Shown: piece after piece, positions 48,608 to 60,371 of the stretch
Layout: every line of letters starts with the position of its first letter
How positions within the stretch are numbered: position 1 is the first letter of the stretch
From: Lineus longissimus
Taxonomy: Eukaryota; Nemertea; Pilidiophora; Heteronemertea; Lineidae
Reading direction: 5' to 3'
Assembly (NCBI RefSeq): GCF_910592395.1
Contig: NC_088315.1
Span: 16,849,808 to 16,913,807, forward strand
DNA: 64,000 nucleotides
Translations under genes and position numbers: made by a program
The notes under the pieces: model-generated
What the model was told of the DNA's origin: nothing
The model's input: only the letters and a program-made list of their open reading frames with translations
Database searches by the model: none

Positions 48608-48846
48608 TATTGGAACTTGGATAAGGTTAGCTGGATTTGTTTCGATTGAATGGCTCGTGGTCGTAATCCACTTAGACGAATTCCTGCCCTCTTTGATCTC
48701 CTGGTCTTATGCCGATGAATACCATGGTCAATGAGCGTCTTTTTCAATTGGTCTGAAACTGACACATGTGAACTGGTCCGAAACGATTTCAAGTCCCTTT
48801 GCATATATACCAACACAAAACCAACCCACATAACTCCTCCCACCAA
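48607..48846 (-). other. Frame upstream of LINE ORF2, overlapping it as TAATG
   Basis: 79 codons ending KQIQLTLSKFQ and containing a basic RRSKRAGIRL stretch like those just before ORF2 in L2-type elements. Its TAA (48609-48607) shares a base with the ORF2 ATG (48607-48605). It may be the end of an ORF1, or simply ORF2's own beginning after a frameshift. The second reading is supported by LINE-like residues in the ORF2 frame upstream of the ATG. Confidence 0.45.
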
Positions 48847-48870
48847 CTTGCTGTGAGATTGCTGGTAGGC

Positions 48871-49365
48871 CTAATTAGGCTGAAAGGGTGGATGTCGTCC
48901 TGGGTGCCGACAAATGGTACCCAGGTTCGAGCTCGACTGGACAATAAGCACCCTGGGTGCCATTACACTAGACAAACAGCACCCAGCTTCTTTTTGCCTG
49001 GCTTACGGATCTTAGGGACTTTCAATCTCGTTTTATCTCGCGCCGTGGTACTTGCGGCATTAGCAGTGCGCGAAATAAAAAGAACAGATAAACAGAAAAA
49101 AACGTGTTAGGGCCTATAGGTCTTTGAAAGCACTTTCGGATGATTTATTCTCTCCCCTTTGAGACGAATACCCCGCAAATACCTTGCAATGATGGTGAGC
49201 GTGGGGCCAACCTCTTTTGTAGATATAGAAAAAGTGTAGAAGAGGAAGCTCGGTGCTGTTTGTCTAGTGTAATGTCACCCAGGGTGCTTATTGTCCAGTC
49301 GATCTCGAACCTGGGTACCATTTGTCGGCACCAAGGACGACATCCACCCGTTCAGCCCTGATTAG
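48871..49365. mobile_element. Element with about 120-bp TIRs, U4
   Basis: Left arm 48871-48991 (aggctgaaagggtggatgtc ... caaacagcacccagc) and right arm 49247-49365 are inverted copies enclosing about 255 bases with no ORF. Exact ends are uncertain because the flanks contain ctaattag; no sure target duplication. Single arms survive in L and U1 (3423-3537, 13985-14099). Confidence 0.65.
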
Positions 49366-49399
49366 CTATACAAGGGGCATAAAGCTTTGTAAACCATCG

Positions 49400-50506
49400 A
49401 TGAAGGTTAAAATCATGTAATATGAATAGTTTGTCATTTAACCAAGCTCTTCGCTGTTCGTGGCCGTGCTGGCTGTTAAGTCACCATACTTCAGGATTAT
49501 CTGATAAAATTCCTGGAAAGGCCACAGATTTGTCATACATGTACATGTAGGTGATTTTTTTGCAAATTGCCAGCTTGTCTTAGCAATGACCCTTATCCAC
49601 GCATTGATAAGGTTTTGTGCAGAGAAAAACGAATAGGTTGGCTATCCTGGCATCAAAATATTCTTTTGTTTCTCACAATTAGGAAGATTTGTCAACCTGA
49701 AAGAATGTTTCATTTATTCAATATTAGTTACTGACACCAGGTATATCTTTGATAAGTTAGCAAGTAGCATTCTTAATTTTATTTCATATTTTAGGTGGTT
49801 TCGATAGACTTTGGACAGTTCTAACAATACAATAGAAAGGAGTGTTCTGTCACTGTTCCAACCAACATCACATTTCAAAGGTTACCTGGCCTGAAATGAA
49901 TACGGGATGACAGATAGATCACGGTCATGATCAATTATAAACTGACACACCTGCATCAAAGGGGTCTCTTCTCCACCGAATACTACATGCACACACTACA
50001 AAGTTTTCACATGTATTACTTGTAACCTTACTGTTGAGAAGTACAAAAGGTAGCTAATCAAAGTAGATTCTATTTTTAGACACTGTGAGCTATTATTGCT
50101 AATTTCCATATTACTACCCTCCCACTGGATTGGCCTAAGCTCTATCATGGCAACACTCATTACTAATTCATATGTGTGTGTATTATACTAGCGGCACATA
50201 GGGGGATAAAAGAACACAACAGGACCATCGCCTCAAAATTTGGCTCAGTTGTAAAAACAGCTGTACATACAATGCAACATGGCATTTAAATTGAAGTTTT
50301 TTACAGTAGCCCCGCAGTGGACTGCCCTTAGTCCATCATATCTGATAGCGTTTGAAACATGGCCGATGGTCGATCTAAATTTGATCATTGCGCTGCGTGG
50401 CCGGGCGCTTAAAAAAGGCGGTCCTTTTCTATGCATGCATGTCAGCTTTGACTAGAATAATACCACGCACTCCACGTGTGTAGCGGGATATGCAGGGAGG
50501 AGTAAC
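49400..50506. other. 3' flank of LamG-like gene, U4, with B segment
   Basis: No supported gene. The B segment lies at about 49570-49920, followed by sequence close to U1 and U3 up to the gene end. Confidence 0.5.
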
Positions 50507-51253
50507 TTATCCTTTTCTCATATATTGCTCAAACGAACCTGATATCCACTGCCAGTAGGATGCAATATTGGCTGCAGTGAGTTTCTTATTCGATAACAAG
50601 AGCTTGGTTACGTAATGAGGTCCGATCACATGGCTGAGTCGCTGTCTGCTTCCGAGGGATAAAGTGAGGTCCGGGTTTTGTGCACGTGTCAGTCTCATGT
50701 TTTGAACGATCTTTTTCGTTTTGCCTAAACTGAAATGTAGAGACATAGCCAAACGGTCTAGAAAAATGTGTATCCGTACCCACTGATTGATGATACATTT
50801 TGGTAGCATGATATTTTTCCCAGGATATTCATGCCCTTTCCGATCAAATGCTTCTTTCCCTATGTACAGAGTCAATTCACATCGTACTCTGCCCCGCTTC
50901 TTCTTTGTTATCTTCATACAAATGTTAAGTACCATGTAGCCTGATTTCCTGAACCTGACTTCGACAATCGAATAGATTCTTCGCGTATCATTGAAAAGAA
51001 AGAAAGCAAGGAATGCAAGGGTCAGTGTAGGGGATGGAATGCGTAGGGATATTACCATATGACCTTTACATGTTAATTCTTTGGCATCGTGTATGCCGCC
51101 GGGACCGACTACCAAACGCGTTACTCTTCTCCAAGAATGTCGATCTCCAACTATATTATCATCAACGTTAAACCTGTCGAATGGCCAACACCACAAACTG
51201 GAGCTCGCCCCAGATACTATTTCAAGTGAAATCGTTGCCAATGTCAACGCCAT
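50507..51253 (-). CDS. LamG/concanavalin-A-like secreted protein, copy U4
   Basis: 248 codons from the ATG. Overall like U3, but the segment after the second cysteine reads KGHMVISLRI and the C-terminal third is changed (GSRQRLSHVIG). The sixth family cysteine is therefore replaced by serine, the only copy where this happens. If cysteines 153 and 207, or another pair, form a disulfide, this copy would lack it. The putative signal peptide and the ISSYWQW-like end are otherwise kept (ANIASYWQWISG). The LINE in this unit lies well downstream of the gene and does not interrupt it. Confidence 0.7.
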   Translation of the reverse strand: MALTLATISLEIVSGASSSLWCWPFDRFNVDDNIVGDRHSWRRVTRLVVGPGGIHDAKELTCKGHMVISLRIPSPTLTLAFLAFFLFNDTRRIYSIVEVRFRKSGYMVLNICMKITKKKRGRVRCELTLYIGKEAFDRKGHEYPGKNIMLPKCIINQWVRIHIFLDRLAMSLHFSLGKTKKIVQNMRLTRAQNPDLTLSLGSRQRLSHVIGPHYVTKLLLSNKKLTAANIASYWQWISGSFEQYMRKG

Positions 51254-51309
51254 TACAGTTGAGTACTTCAATCCCTCACGTGATTTTCAAGCTTGGAGTT
51301 TCTTAAAGG

Positions 51310-52863
51310 GTCGTTAATGGGGCTTGTCTCCATTTTTGCAAAGCTGCTCACAAAATCTGTCACAGATGCAGTTATCCCTTCTATGCAAATGTAAACGCAT
51401 GCACGCAAAAATGTAATACCAGAGCTGATTCAGGCGATGACGCAGCATGTATAGCACGAGAAACAATATGTATAGCCAACCAAATAATTTCTAAGTTGAT
51501 AACACGTCTAATGGTAAACATGGATACAGAGATAACTGACACGAACATACAAAAATAAATTCTTTGTCGCTAATTTCAATGTGATATTTTGCCACCTGCT
51601 ATCGATAGCACCACTATAAAGAATTCCACATGGCTGTCGTTTAATCCTGATGACAAGTTTTAATTGCAGTCAATAATCATGCAACAAATCGTAAATCTTT
51701 GCCATTGATAAATGTCGTATAGAACATTTTGATGCTTATTGTTTATTGGCCGCGTTGGGGAAATTGATATTTTTGATCACAGCGATATTATACCAAAAGG
51801 TCAAGAGCGAGAATTCAACCTATATAAACGGCTGAGATTGCTGTTCATATGATTACCAGAGGAGAAATTAAAATCATCACGTTAATCACTAATTGAATGC
51901 AGATGACCATGACATGTGATAGCGAGTGAAGTCATCAATATTATCAAGCATAGAATATGCATGTATGTAAACTGTCATGATCTAATCACAAAGCTTTTAT
52001 TGTGTGATCAGGGGTCAAAAAGAGTAGTGATCGAGGAGCAGTACTTCAAACGAGAGCGGAACATGGCATGTATTAAAAATTGAAAATTCAGTATGCAATC
52101 CTTTACTATAACACTAAACTGCTAAATATGCAATAACAACATCACTCAATTTCGACTAGGAACACATCAAAACATACTACATTAGCAAATGTATAGCAGG
52201 TCGAGGTTTAATTCGATGCTGAAATTTGATTTTAAATTAACTTTCTGGAATTCCAAATTGACCCGCTCGCGTCCAACTCTCGATCGTGCCCGAACTCGGC
52301 CCATGTGACAGAGGTATAATACCTATATTATAGTGCGATGAGTAATTAAAATCGCCTTTTAAAACACATGTTGGTGTATAAAACACCACAAATTATGATG
52401 TTTTTATGGATTACGATGATTGAAATTCCTTAATCGTCGTCAAAATAGACGTAATACGCTCTTTAAAGAATCTATTTGTTATGTTGTTACGCCATTGCAG
52501 CTTCAACGATACGCACAAAAGGCAGCCAACATATGACAGACAAAAACCTTGTCCGAAGACTGCAATATTGAAATGTTAGACCAACGTTGTATAAAGAAAT
52601 TGATATATTATATATATCATAAAGTCTTATCTCCGTCATGAATTAATTTTCCCGTTTTTCAAACGTTTGGACAATGCAATATTTTATCCACCATGTTTCA
52701 ATGGATGTTCAAATTAATTTCATAACTTGAAGATTTGATCAACTCACCACAACTGTTGACACAAGAACCTGAAACGGGTAAAATCCAAACGCCAAAACTG
52801 GGGGGAGGGGGACGGGAAAACAAAGACGAAGAGAGAACCACGTCAAAGCTGCCACAGCCAGGA
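51310..52863. repeat. 5' flank of LamG-like gene, U4 (shared with U2)
   Basis: Matches 25990-27190 and then 30418-30753, as a continuous stretch without the pogo element. Its empty target is near 52530. No gene seen. Confidence 0.6.
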
Positions 52864-53256
52864 TAGCCTAATACCATTAGGCCCCGCGTAGCCTCTGCCG
52901 GAGGCTTAATTCTAAACGATATTATTATCGCAATCCTTGCCCAGAATTTTGAAAAATACGAATCTTCGGCTCGGAATAAGTTTTAGTGTTTTAATGACGC
53001 AAACATTTTTCTTACAGTTGGTTTTTCATATAGGTTGTCTGTTTCAGTCAATAACTACACAAATTTGATTGTTAGTATCGACAAGCAGATTTAAATCGAT
53101 AAAATATTCCACCTTTGAAAATCGATGACCAACTTCTGTTATACACGCTGTCCCTACGCTCCCGCCATGTGGCCAGTGTGTAATGTAACCACTATTGGCC
53201 AGTTCCGGGACTCTCTCTGTAATGTAATCAAGGGTGTGGTTGTGTCACTCTATAAT
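52864..53256. mobile_element. 392-bp-type insertion, U4
   Basis: Same site and nearly the same sequence as in U2. The left flank is mutated to CAGGA; the right flank is AAGGA at 53257-53261. Confidence 0.7.
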
Positions 53257-53439
53257 AAGGAAAGAAGTTGTGAAGTCATTCGTCGCGAGAGTTACTTGAA
53301 TCGCAGGTGATGTAAACGTTTTAGCAAAATAATGAGCACTCCCTAGCCGGAAGTAGCAGACAACATTACCGTTGTCCGATTGCATGCCAGTGCATTTCAT
53401 CGTGTTTCTGAATAGGCATAGAAACCGCTTTTGGGGTTT

Positions 53440-53790
53440 CCCCCATTCATTGCACTAAGCGCAATGATTGCGCTAAATACAGTAGGCCAAGGACATGTCT
53501 ATACCCAGTCTCGCTGTTGGCGAAAAGGACACTTGTGTCGAATGGATCCAGAATGACTTCCCAAAATATTTTTGAAATGGCAAACATATAATAAGGGCGA
53601 AGAGGATGATGCTGGTCACGCTGAATGGATGTGATGTTGTAGCCCGCGATGCAGAGAGCTTTGGCCTACACGAGAGGTGTTGACACAGATGGCTCACGAC
53701 CGTAGTGCTTGGAGGGATGTGGTGGCACAGTTGACACAGAAATGTCAAGTTGCTGGAGTGCGTGAGCCGAAATGCAAGTGGGGATCACTA
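53440..53790 (-). repeat. Block A, U5
   Basis: Resembles U3's copy, but lacks about 20 bases in the segment that reads GTTGGCTTCGAC in U3 (31440 region). The frame is altered. Confidence 0.4.
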
Positions 53791-53799
53791 CTCTCACAA

Positions 53800-56700
53800 A
53801 AGATGCGCTGCTGGAAATAACCCTTTGACAAAGCCTTTGTGTAATTGCATTGATTCCAATGTGTATAGGCTTATATATTCACTTTTTATTTCGAATAATG
53901 AAACAATAACATGTTTCGTGCAAATGAAATTCAATAGCGTTCATAATCAATACAGTGTAATACTCTAACCTTGAAATCTCATCTTTTCAATACATGTACA
54001 TGCCGTCACATGTTACGTTGCGGATAAAAATATCCAGTTCAAATCAAAATTTATCAAAAGGGATATACCAAAACAGCAAATGCGTATGAACTTAATTCCA
54101 GTTGTAATGGTATTGAAATATCAGAAATAATGTCTTATTAACCGTCCATACTCCTTGCGCAGTGATATTAGTGTGATGAGGTGGTCCAAATCTCGCTGCT
54201 GAAATTGGCCGCCATTGAAATATGAATGTGTTGAAATCGCTCATCCTCGAAACAACAAGACTTTTTGTGGCTTTTTTTATTTCAAAACTTTAAAACTGAT
54301 TGTCGCATTGCATTACAAGTCTTTGTCCGAAAACAATTTTCCTAAAAGAAAGTGATTTTGAGGGTTTTATGCGCACTATTTTGATAGCGTAAAGAAAATT
54401 GTTATGTGGACTGTGATCAGGTTTCTACGCGCAGATGATGATTTGAAGCGACGTTAGTTTTGACCCTTAAACAATGTTAAACAGATTTAATCGGCTCAAA
54501 ATGGGAATAAATATTCACTATAGTAGAATTAAATAGGGTTACATTACAGCAGACTCGAAGATCTTTAAGTAAATCGCCACATTTACAGCATTTTGTTCGA
54601 GTGTTCTTGCCGTGTACATTTGTGTACATTATAAATGCAATACATGTTCAATGGAAGCCAATACTTGCAGAGAGAATATGCTTATCGCTTTGAAAATTAT
54701 CGCTGCTTTGGAGAATGATTTTCGTCCTGAATATTGACTGTATGGCCTTGTTTCAAACTTTTTGACAATGCATCATTTTGTGTTGTCCACTTCAATATAT
54801 AATAGCTTTCTCATGGCCTTTTGGTGTTTCTTGAAGAGTTGAAGATGGTACATGTGCATTAAAATCAGTCAAAAATAGATAAAATAAGGGGCACGAGTTA
54901 GATAAATTGAATACAGCGGGGATTCCAATAGGCCTTTCGAGGGACAGAACATGTCGGCACAAAAAGCACCAGTAGTTGAGCCAACATGTTACCGTACCAA
55001 TATAGTTTATTGACCTTGCAGTTCATTTTCTGAGATATTCATGTCACAGCACAGCGTACACCACATCTATATCACACATGACACTATGCATTTTTATGAT
55101 GGAACCCATCATGTTTCCATAAATGATGTTTATGTCCCAACCCTCCTGCCAGACTCCACTGGATGGATCAATAGCGCTGATTTAGGTCTCCTGATTCATG
55201 ACTTCAGCTCTCGAGATGCTGGCAACGGACGCTCGCGGTAGAATTTGTAGGCTATATGCGACCATTGATTCTATGAAGAGTTGTGATATTGGCAGTGTTG
55301 AAGAACATCGTAATCTTGAATTTTGAACACGTACTGATATTTCAAATTGTGTACAGCGCTCGTCTTCTCAACTGCAGTTTGTCATACCCCAGCTATTTGC
55401 ATGTGCACTGTATATTGAGATTCGAGCTCTACTCCCTGGGGAGCATACACGTATCACCAAGCTACATGTACTCAGCGCTGATGACTGGCATTGACATTTT
55501 GATATTTCTGCCAGGCCGACGATATGCCCTTGGGTGGAAGAGAAACAAGTAGGGTCGAATGCCTTACCAAAGGACATAAAGGCAAACAGCACTCACTACT
55601 GATTATCTCGAGAGTCCAACCAACGACATTGTGATTTTGAGTCCGGGTCTCTTGCAATGATGATCCCCATTGATAGTGCATTCCACAACCAATCCCTTTA
55701 ATAGCATTCCGCGAAGATGACATCACTGCAGCTGCTGCCCTCCATTTCCCCATCGCTGAATTACAGGCAATGTCGGACAAACAAGCGGTTTCGTAATGGA
55801 TTCAGGCTTTCTAACTAGGGCAGTTAGATTCAATCCGGCACATGTCCGAGTGTTGGAAATACTACATAATTGTTCTAAATATTTCTCTCTCTGACTCTAT
55901 GGTATCATTCATGCTAAAAACAATGCAGGGTCAAAGATAATTGACTTTGAAATAAGCTCAAATGCGTAGAAATAAGTGTCGATGCCCGACTGTCACGTGA
56001 CTAAAACGTCATCAAAATCTTATGTAAATGACCTTGTGAGCTATAAATAGTAACTTCGCGGAATGCTATTGCTTCGGGCTATAAGCAGGCGCCAGAGAGT
56101 AAATCAAAATTACGGGAAAAATTGTTTAATCTCCACTAATAGTAAGTATCAGTTCAAAATGGCGGCTGCATTTGAATACAAGATGGCGGTCACTAGGGGC
56201 AAAGTAGCATCTTGATCGATAAATTACTAAAAAAGGCCCGTGACAGACAGTTATGTGACCTTGCCTTATTTGATGCTTTCCCATTCGAGATTTGGATGCA
56301 TCATGCTAAGCTAACTGCTTGAATAGACTGTATACGTATACAGTACATCAATCTGTTTCTACTGTGTATGCAACCTCAAGCACATGCAAACTTTCAACTG
56401 TTAATTGCTCCGTAATGCAGTATGATACATGGTGTGAATGCTTTGTTATATTTTATGCAATGCCATTTGCATTGTTAATGGTCTGATTATTTCCTTTTTT
56501 GATAGAAAAGAATAAGGTTGACCGTAGTCTGGACCATCTCAGTCGATTTTAGAGGTCTTCGAAGCATTAGGGTACCTGTTCAACAAGTACATGGGAAAGA
56601 CATTTTCTCATGCCTACATGTATGAAAAAATGTGTTACTCGGAAAGTTTTAGCAACTATCTTATTCTCCAGTATTTATTTCAGTCTGTATCAAAGCAATT

Positions 56701-58050
56701 ATGACGGACATCGAGTTTTTGAATGGAACCACATACATATTCTCCGTATATTCATCAGGCCGAGACTAGCTTTCTGATATGCGACGGACTTATGAACAGG
56801 AGATGAGAAGGTTCATTTTCACACCTCCCCGCCCGCGAAAATGTAACAAGTGAGCCGAAACGTTGGTGGTACGAAGTTCCCTTTAAATCTGTTGGCTGAA
56901 TGGTTTTTACAAAAAATAACTACATGACGATACTTAGTTTATTTTGTACACAAACGGTCACTAATGTATGTGGCATTTTTTCATCAGCATCGAATTCTCG
57001 CTGAAAATCAAAATGGTGCAGACTTAGGAGTGAGTCTGTAAACGGAATTAAAGTACCACTTGCATTATTTTACAACGTCTCGTAAAATCCAAATTACCCC
57101 GCTTGTTCATTTTCGCGAATCGCCTACAATTTTTTTTAAAAATAAAAGTTTGATGATTTTTAATTTCTATATGAAAATTATTTCGGTTATTCAAAAAAAT
57201 CATTTACTTGCGACATCCGCGAAAGGAAATGTCCGCGATTTTTGTTTGCTACCATTATTTTTGCAAATTGGCATGCTGGGAGTGTTCTAATTTCTAAGTT
57301 TTTTGTAAGGGTTTTTTAATTGGCTGATTACTTAACTGAAATACTCATGCATTTGTATTCTTGCCATAATGTATGAATAGAAAACATGATTTCTGATAAT
57401 ATCCTGAAAACCGGATAGGAATTGATGCACTAGTTTGGGAGATATTGAATGAAGAAGATGCTGATATTGATATGATCAGGACTGTACAAACGTCATGCTG
57501 CCGGTAGCATTGCTTTGCCTCTGATTTCGTTGCTGTCTCCAGCTGAGCTCCTAAAATATTCATTCTTCAAGTGAAGTGATCTCTTAATGATGTAACTTAG
57601 TAGAGGAATGTGGGGAACCGATCTGTTAAGTCACAATCTAGTTTAAATAAATGTGTATGCCAAAAGTCATCAACAGCCAGGCGTTCATTTATATAGTATT
57701 TCAAGTGACACTCCATAGAATATGTGTCGGCAATAATCTGAGTATCACATACGATGATAACTGGCTTTCATGTGTCTGTGGATCATTTTCTTACAAATGA
57801 TATGTATGCAGAGATAGACTACAGTCGATTTCAAGAGCTAAGACCCCCTTACATATTTTATATGTTGATATTTTCTGTCACTTTATTCTAAATTAAGTAC
57901 TTTCCTTATATGATTGCAAGACAACTAGTAAAAAATTGGCAAATGATAAAGTGACTTAAAGAGCTGTTATTTTTCAACAAAATACTACTACTATAAAGCA
58001 CTACTTTTTAAAAATTTTGAACATCATTTAATGAGGACATGTATACCTAT
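53800..58050. repeat. Type II core, U5 (mosaic)
   Basis: No supported gene. Up to about 56120 it matches U2, including MITE-C; from about 56216 it mostly matches U3. The intervening and following few hundred bases are mixed. Confidence 0.65.
55703..56067 (+). mobile_element. MITE-C, U5
   Basis: Same insertion site as the U2 copy and nearly identical to it, so U2 and U5 share this segment by descent or conversion. U3, which matches U5 further right, lacks it. Confidence 0.85.
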
Positions 58051-58290
58051 AGTGAGGGGTGACCCCCCCCCCCTGATGTGATGATGAGGTTAGTATCTAT
58101 AACGTTCTTTGTCCTCAAATACACTTCATTTGTGTGCGCCAAACATTTTCCTGTCAAACATACACGAATACCGACTTGTCACCATATTTCTTCGGCCCGG
58201 AATCTCGACCTGCGGTTTCGAGCTTTCGAAGGTCGGAGAAAATCAACTCGTGAAATCTGGCGACTCAGACCACACACTCGAGCAGTATTC

Positions 58291-58705
58291 TTATTTGATG
58301 TCAAACGATTTGAAAGTTTTAATGAAATAAATCGCTTCTTTTGATTGTGAATTGTACCTTGCTGTTTGGATCTGATCCAGATTGAACCTTATCAACTGAC
58401 AGTAGGGGCTGTTTAGTCTCTTAACCGAAATGAATGATCTGCATTGTCTGGTTAGGATGCAGCGAACGGCGCAAGCAGAGGAACTCGATATATTTCTAGT
58501 CTGTGCAGCGCGTAACGACAAGGGCAATTTGACTCTCATTCGCATGAATATTCTACCTGAAAAAAGATATTGGTGTCACAAAAGAAAGAAAGCTAACTCA
58601 ATTCCCATGCTGATTGTCATTTTGGACATGCATCACATTGATAAGTACATCTTTATCTCTTACCAATATCAAAACATACCTCATCTGCAATGCCTGCTAT
58701 TATAA
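58291..58705 (-). repeat. Block C, U5
   Basis: Near-identical to the U3 copy. Unrecognised. Confidence 0.35.
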
Positions 58706-59105
58706 AACACATGCATCTGACCCTAAGCGATTCGAGTGTAAAGTTGCCTGAGACCGCAGAGGTGTCACCCAAAATGTACATGTACTAGATTGACACAATG
58801 GCGTATTTTGTGACATCTTGAGGGAAACAGGCGCCATATTCACGTCTCCGGCCCTGCCTACAAACCCGTGAGACATTAGTCATCATTTGGTGAAGTACAG
58901 AGATGCTATTCAGTCACCCTTAAGTCACTAAATCTAACTGTCAACCTCGATCCAGTACCGTACTTCTAAGGATTTGTATGAATGGAAATCGCACTCAGAA
59001 ATCTCAGAATCGGGGCTTTGAATCGAAATTGCAGTGCTCACCCCGAAGGAGGCAGCCAATGAAAATGCGAGTTTGGATTTCGAATTTCGTTGAGATTCAA
59101 GGCAA

Positions 59106-60371
59106 GTGATGCTCCGAATGGGCGCAATTCTTTCTGCGCTGGCACATCACCAAATTTGTGAGCGAATGTACATGTCTCATTCTCATTCTCTAATTAGCTA
59201 TACAAGGGGCATAAAGCTTTGTAAACCATCGATGAAGGGAAAATCATGTAATATGAATAATTTGTCTTTTCACCAAGCTCTTCGCTGTTCTTGGCCGTGC
59301 TGGCTGTTAGGTCACCATACTACAGGATTATCTGATAAAATTCCTGGAAAGGCCACAGATTTGTCATACATGTACATGCAGGTGATTTTTTTGCAAATTG
59401 CCAGCTTGTCTTAGCAATGACCCTTATTCACGCATTGATAAGGTTTTGTGCAGAGAAAAGCCAATAGGTTGGTTTATTCCTGGCACCAAAATATTCTTTT
59501 GTTTCTCACAATTAGGAAGATTTGTCAACATGAAAGAATGTTTCATTTATTCAATATTCGTTACTGACACCAGGTATATCTTTGATAAGTTAGCAAGTAG
59601 CATTCTTAATTTTATTTCACATTTTAGGTGGTTTCGATAGACTTTGGACAGTTCTAACAATACAATAGAAAGGAGTGTTCTGTCACTGTTCCAACCAACA
59701 TCACATTTCAAAGGTTACCTCGCCTGAAATGAATACGGGATGACAGATAGGTCACGGTCATGATCAATTATAAACTGACACACCTGCATCAAAGGGGTCT
59801 CTTCTCCACCGAATACTACATGCACACACTACAAAGTTTTCACATGTATTACTTGTAACCTTACTGTTGAGAAGTACAACATGTAGCTAATCAAAGTAGA
59901 TTCTATTTTTAGACACTGTGAGCTATAATTGCTAATTTCCATATTACTACCCACCCACTGGATTGGCCTAAGCTCTCCCATGGCAACACTCATTACTAAT
60001 TCATATGTGTTTGTATTATACTAGCGGCACATAGGGGGATAAAAGAACACAACAGGACCATCGCCTCAAAATTGGGCTCAGTTGTAAAAACAGCTGTACA
60101 TACAATGCAACATGGCATTTAAATTGAAGTTTTTTTAAAACTAATCCGTCTTTTGCTGATAGTAAATACAGTAGCCCCGCAGTTGACTGCCCTTAGTCCA
60201 TCATATCTGATAGCGTTTGAAACATGGCCGATGGTCGGTCTAAATTTGATCATTGCGCTTCGTGGCCGGGCGCTTAAAAAGGCGGTCCTTTTCTATGCAT
60301 GCATGTCAGCTTTGACTAGAATAACACCACGGCACTCCACGTGTGTAGTGGGAAATGCAGGGAGGAATAAC
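59106..60371. other. 3' flank of LamG-like gene, U5, with B segment
   Basis: No supported gene; same content and order as 36623-37888. Confidence 0.5.

Larger units (their letters stand above)
45168..48846 (-). mobile_element. L2/CR1-type LINE, 5'-truncated
   Basis: Non-LTR retrotransposon running on the minus strand, ending in a (TAA)n tail (45168-45184 on the plus strand) as is common in L2-like elements. It has a 3' region with an inverted agcgctttacaa / tagcgcttaac pair (about 45197-45235), a C-terminal coding piece, an endonuclease/reverse-transcriptase ORF and a short upstream frame. The coding region is split by a minisatellite. Present in U4 only. Target duplications were not identified. 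Confidence 0.9.
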
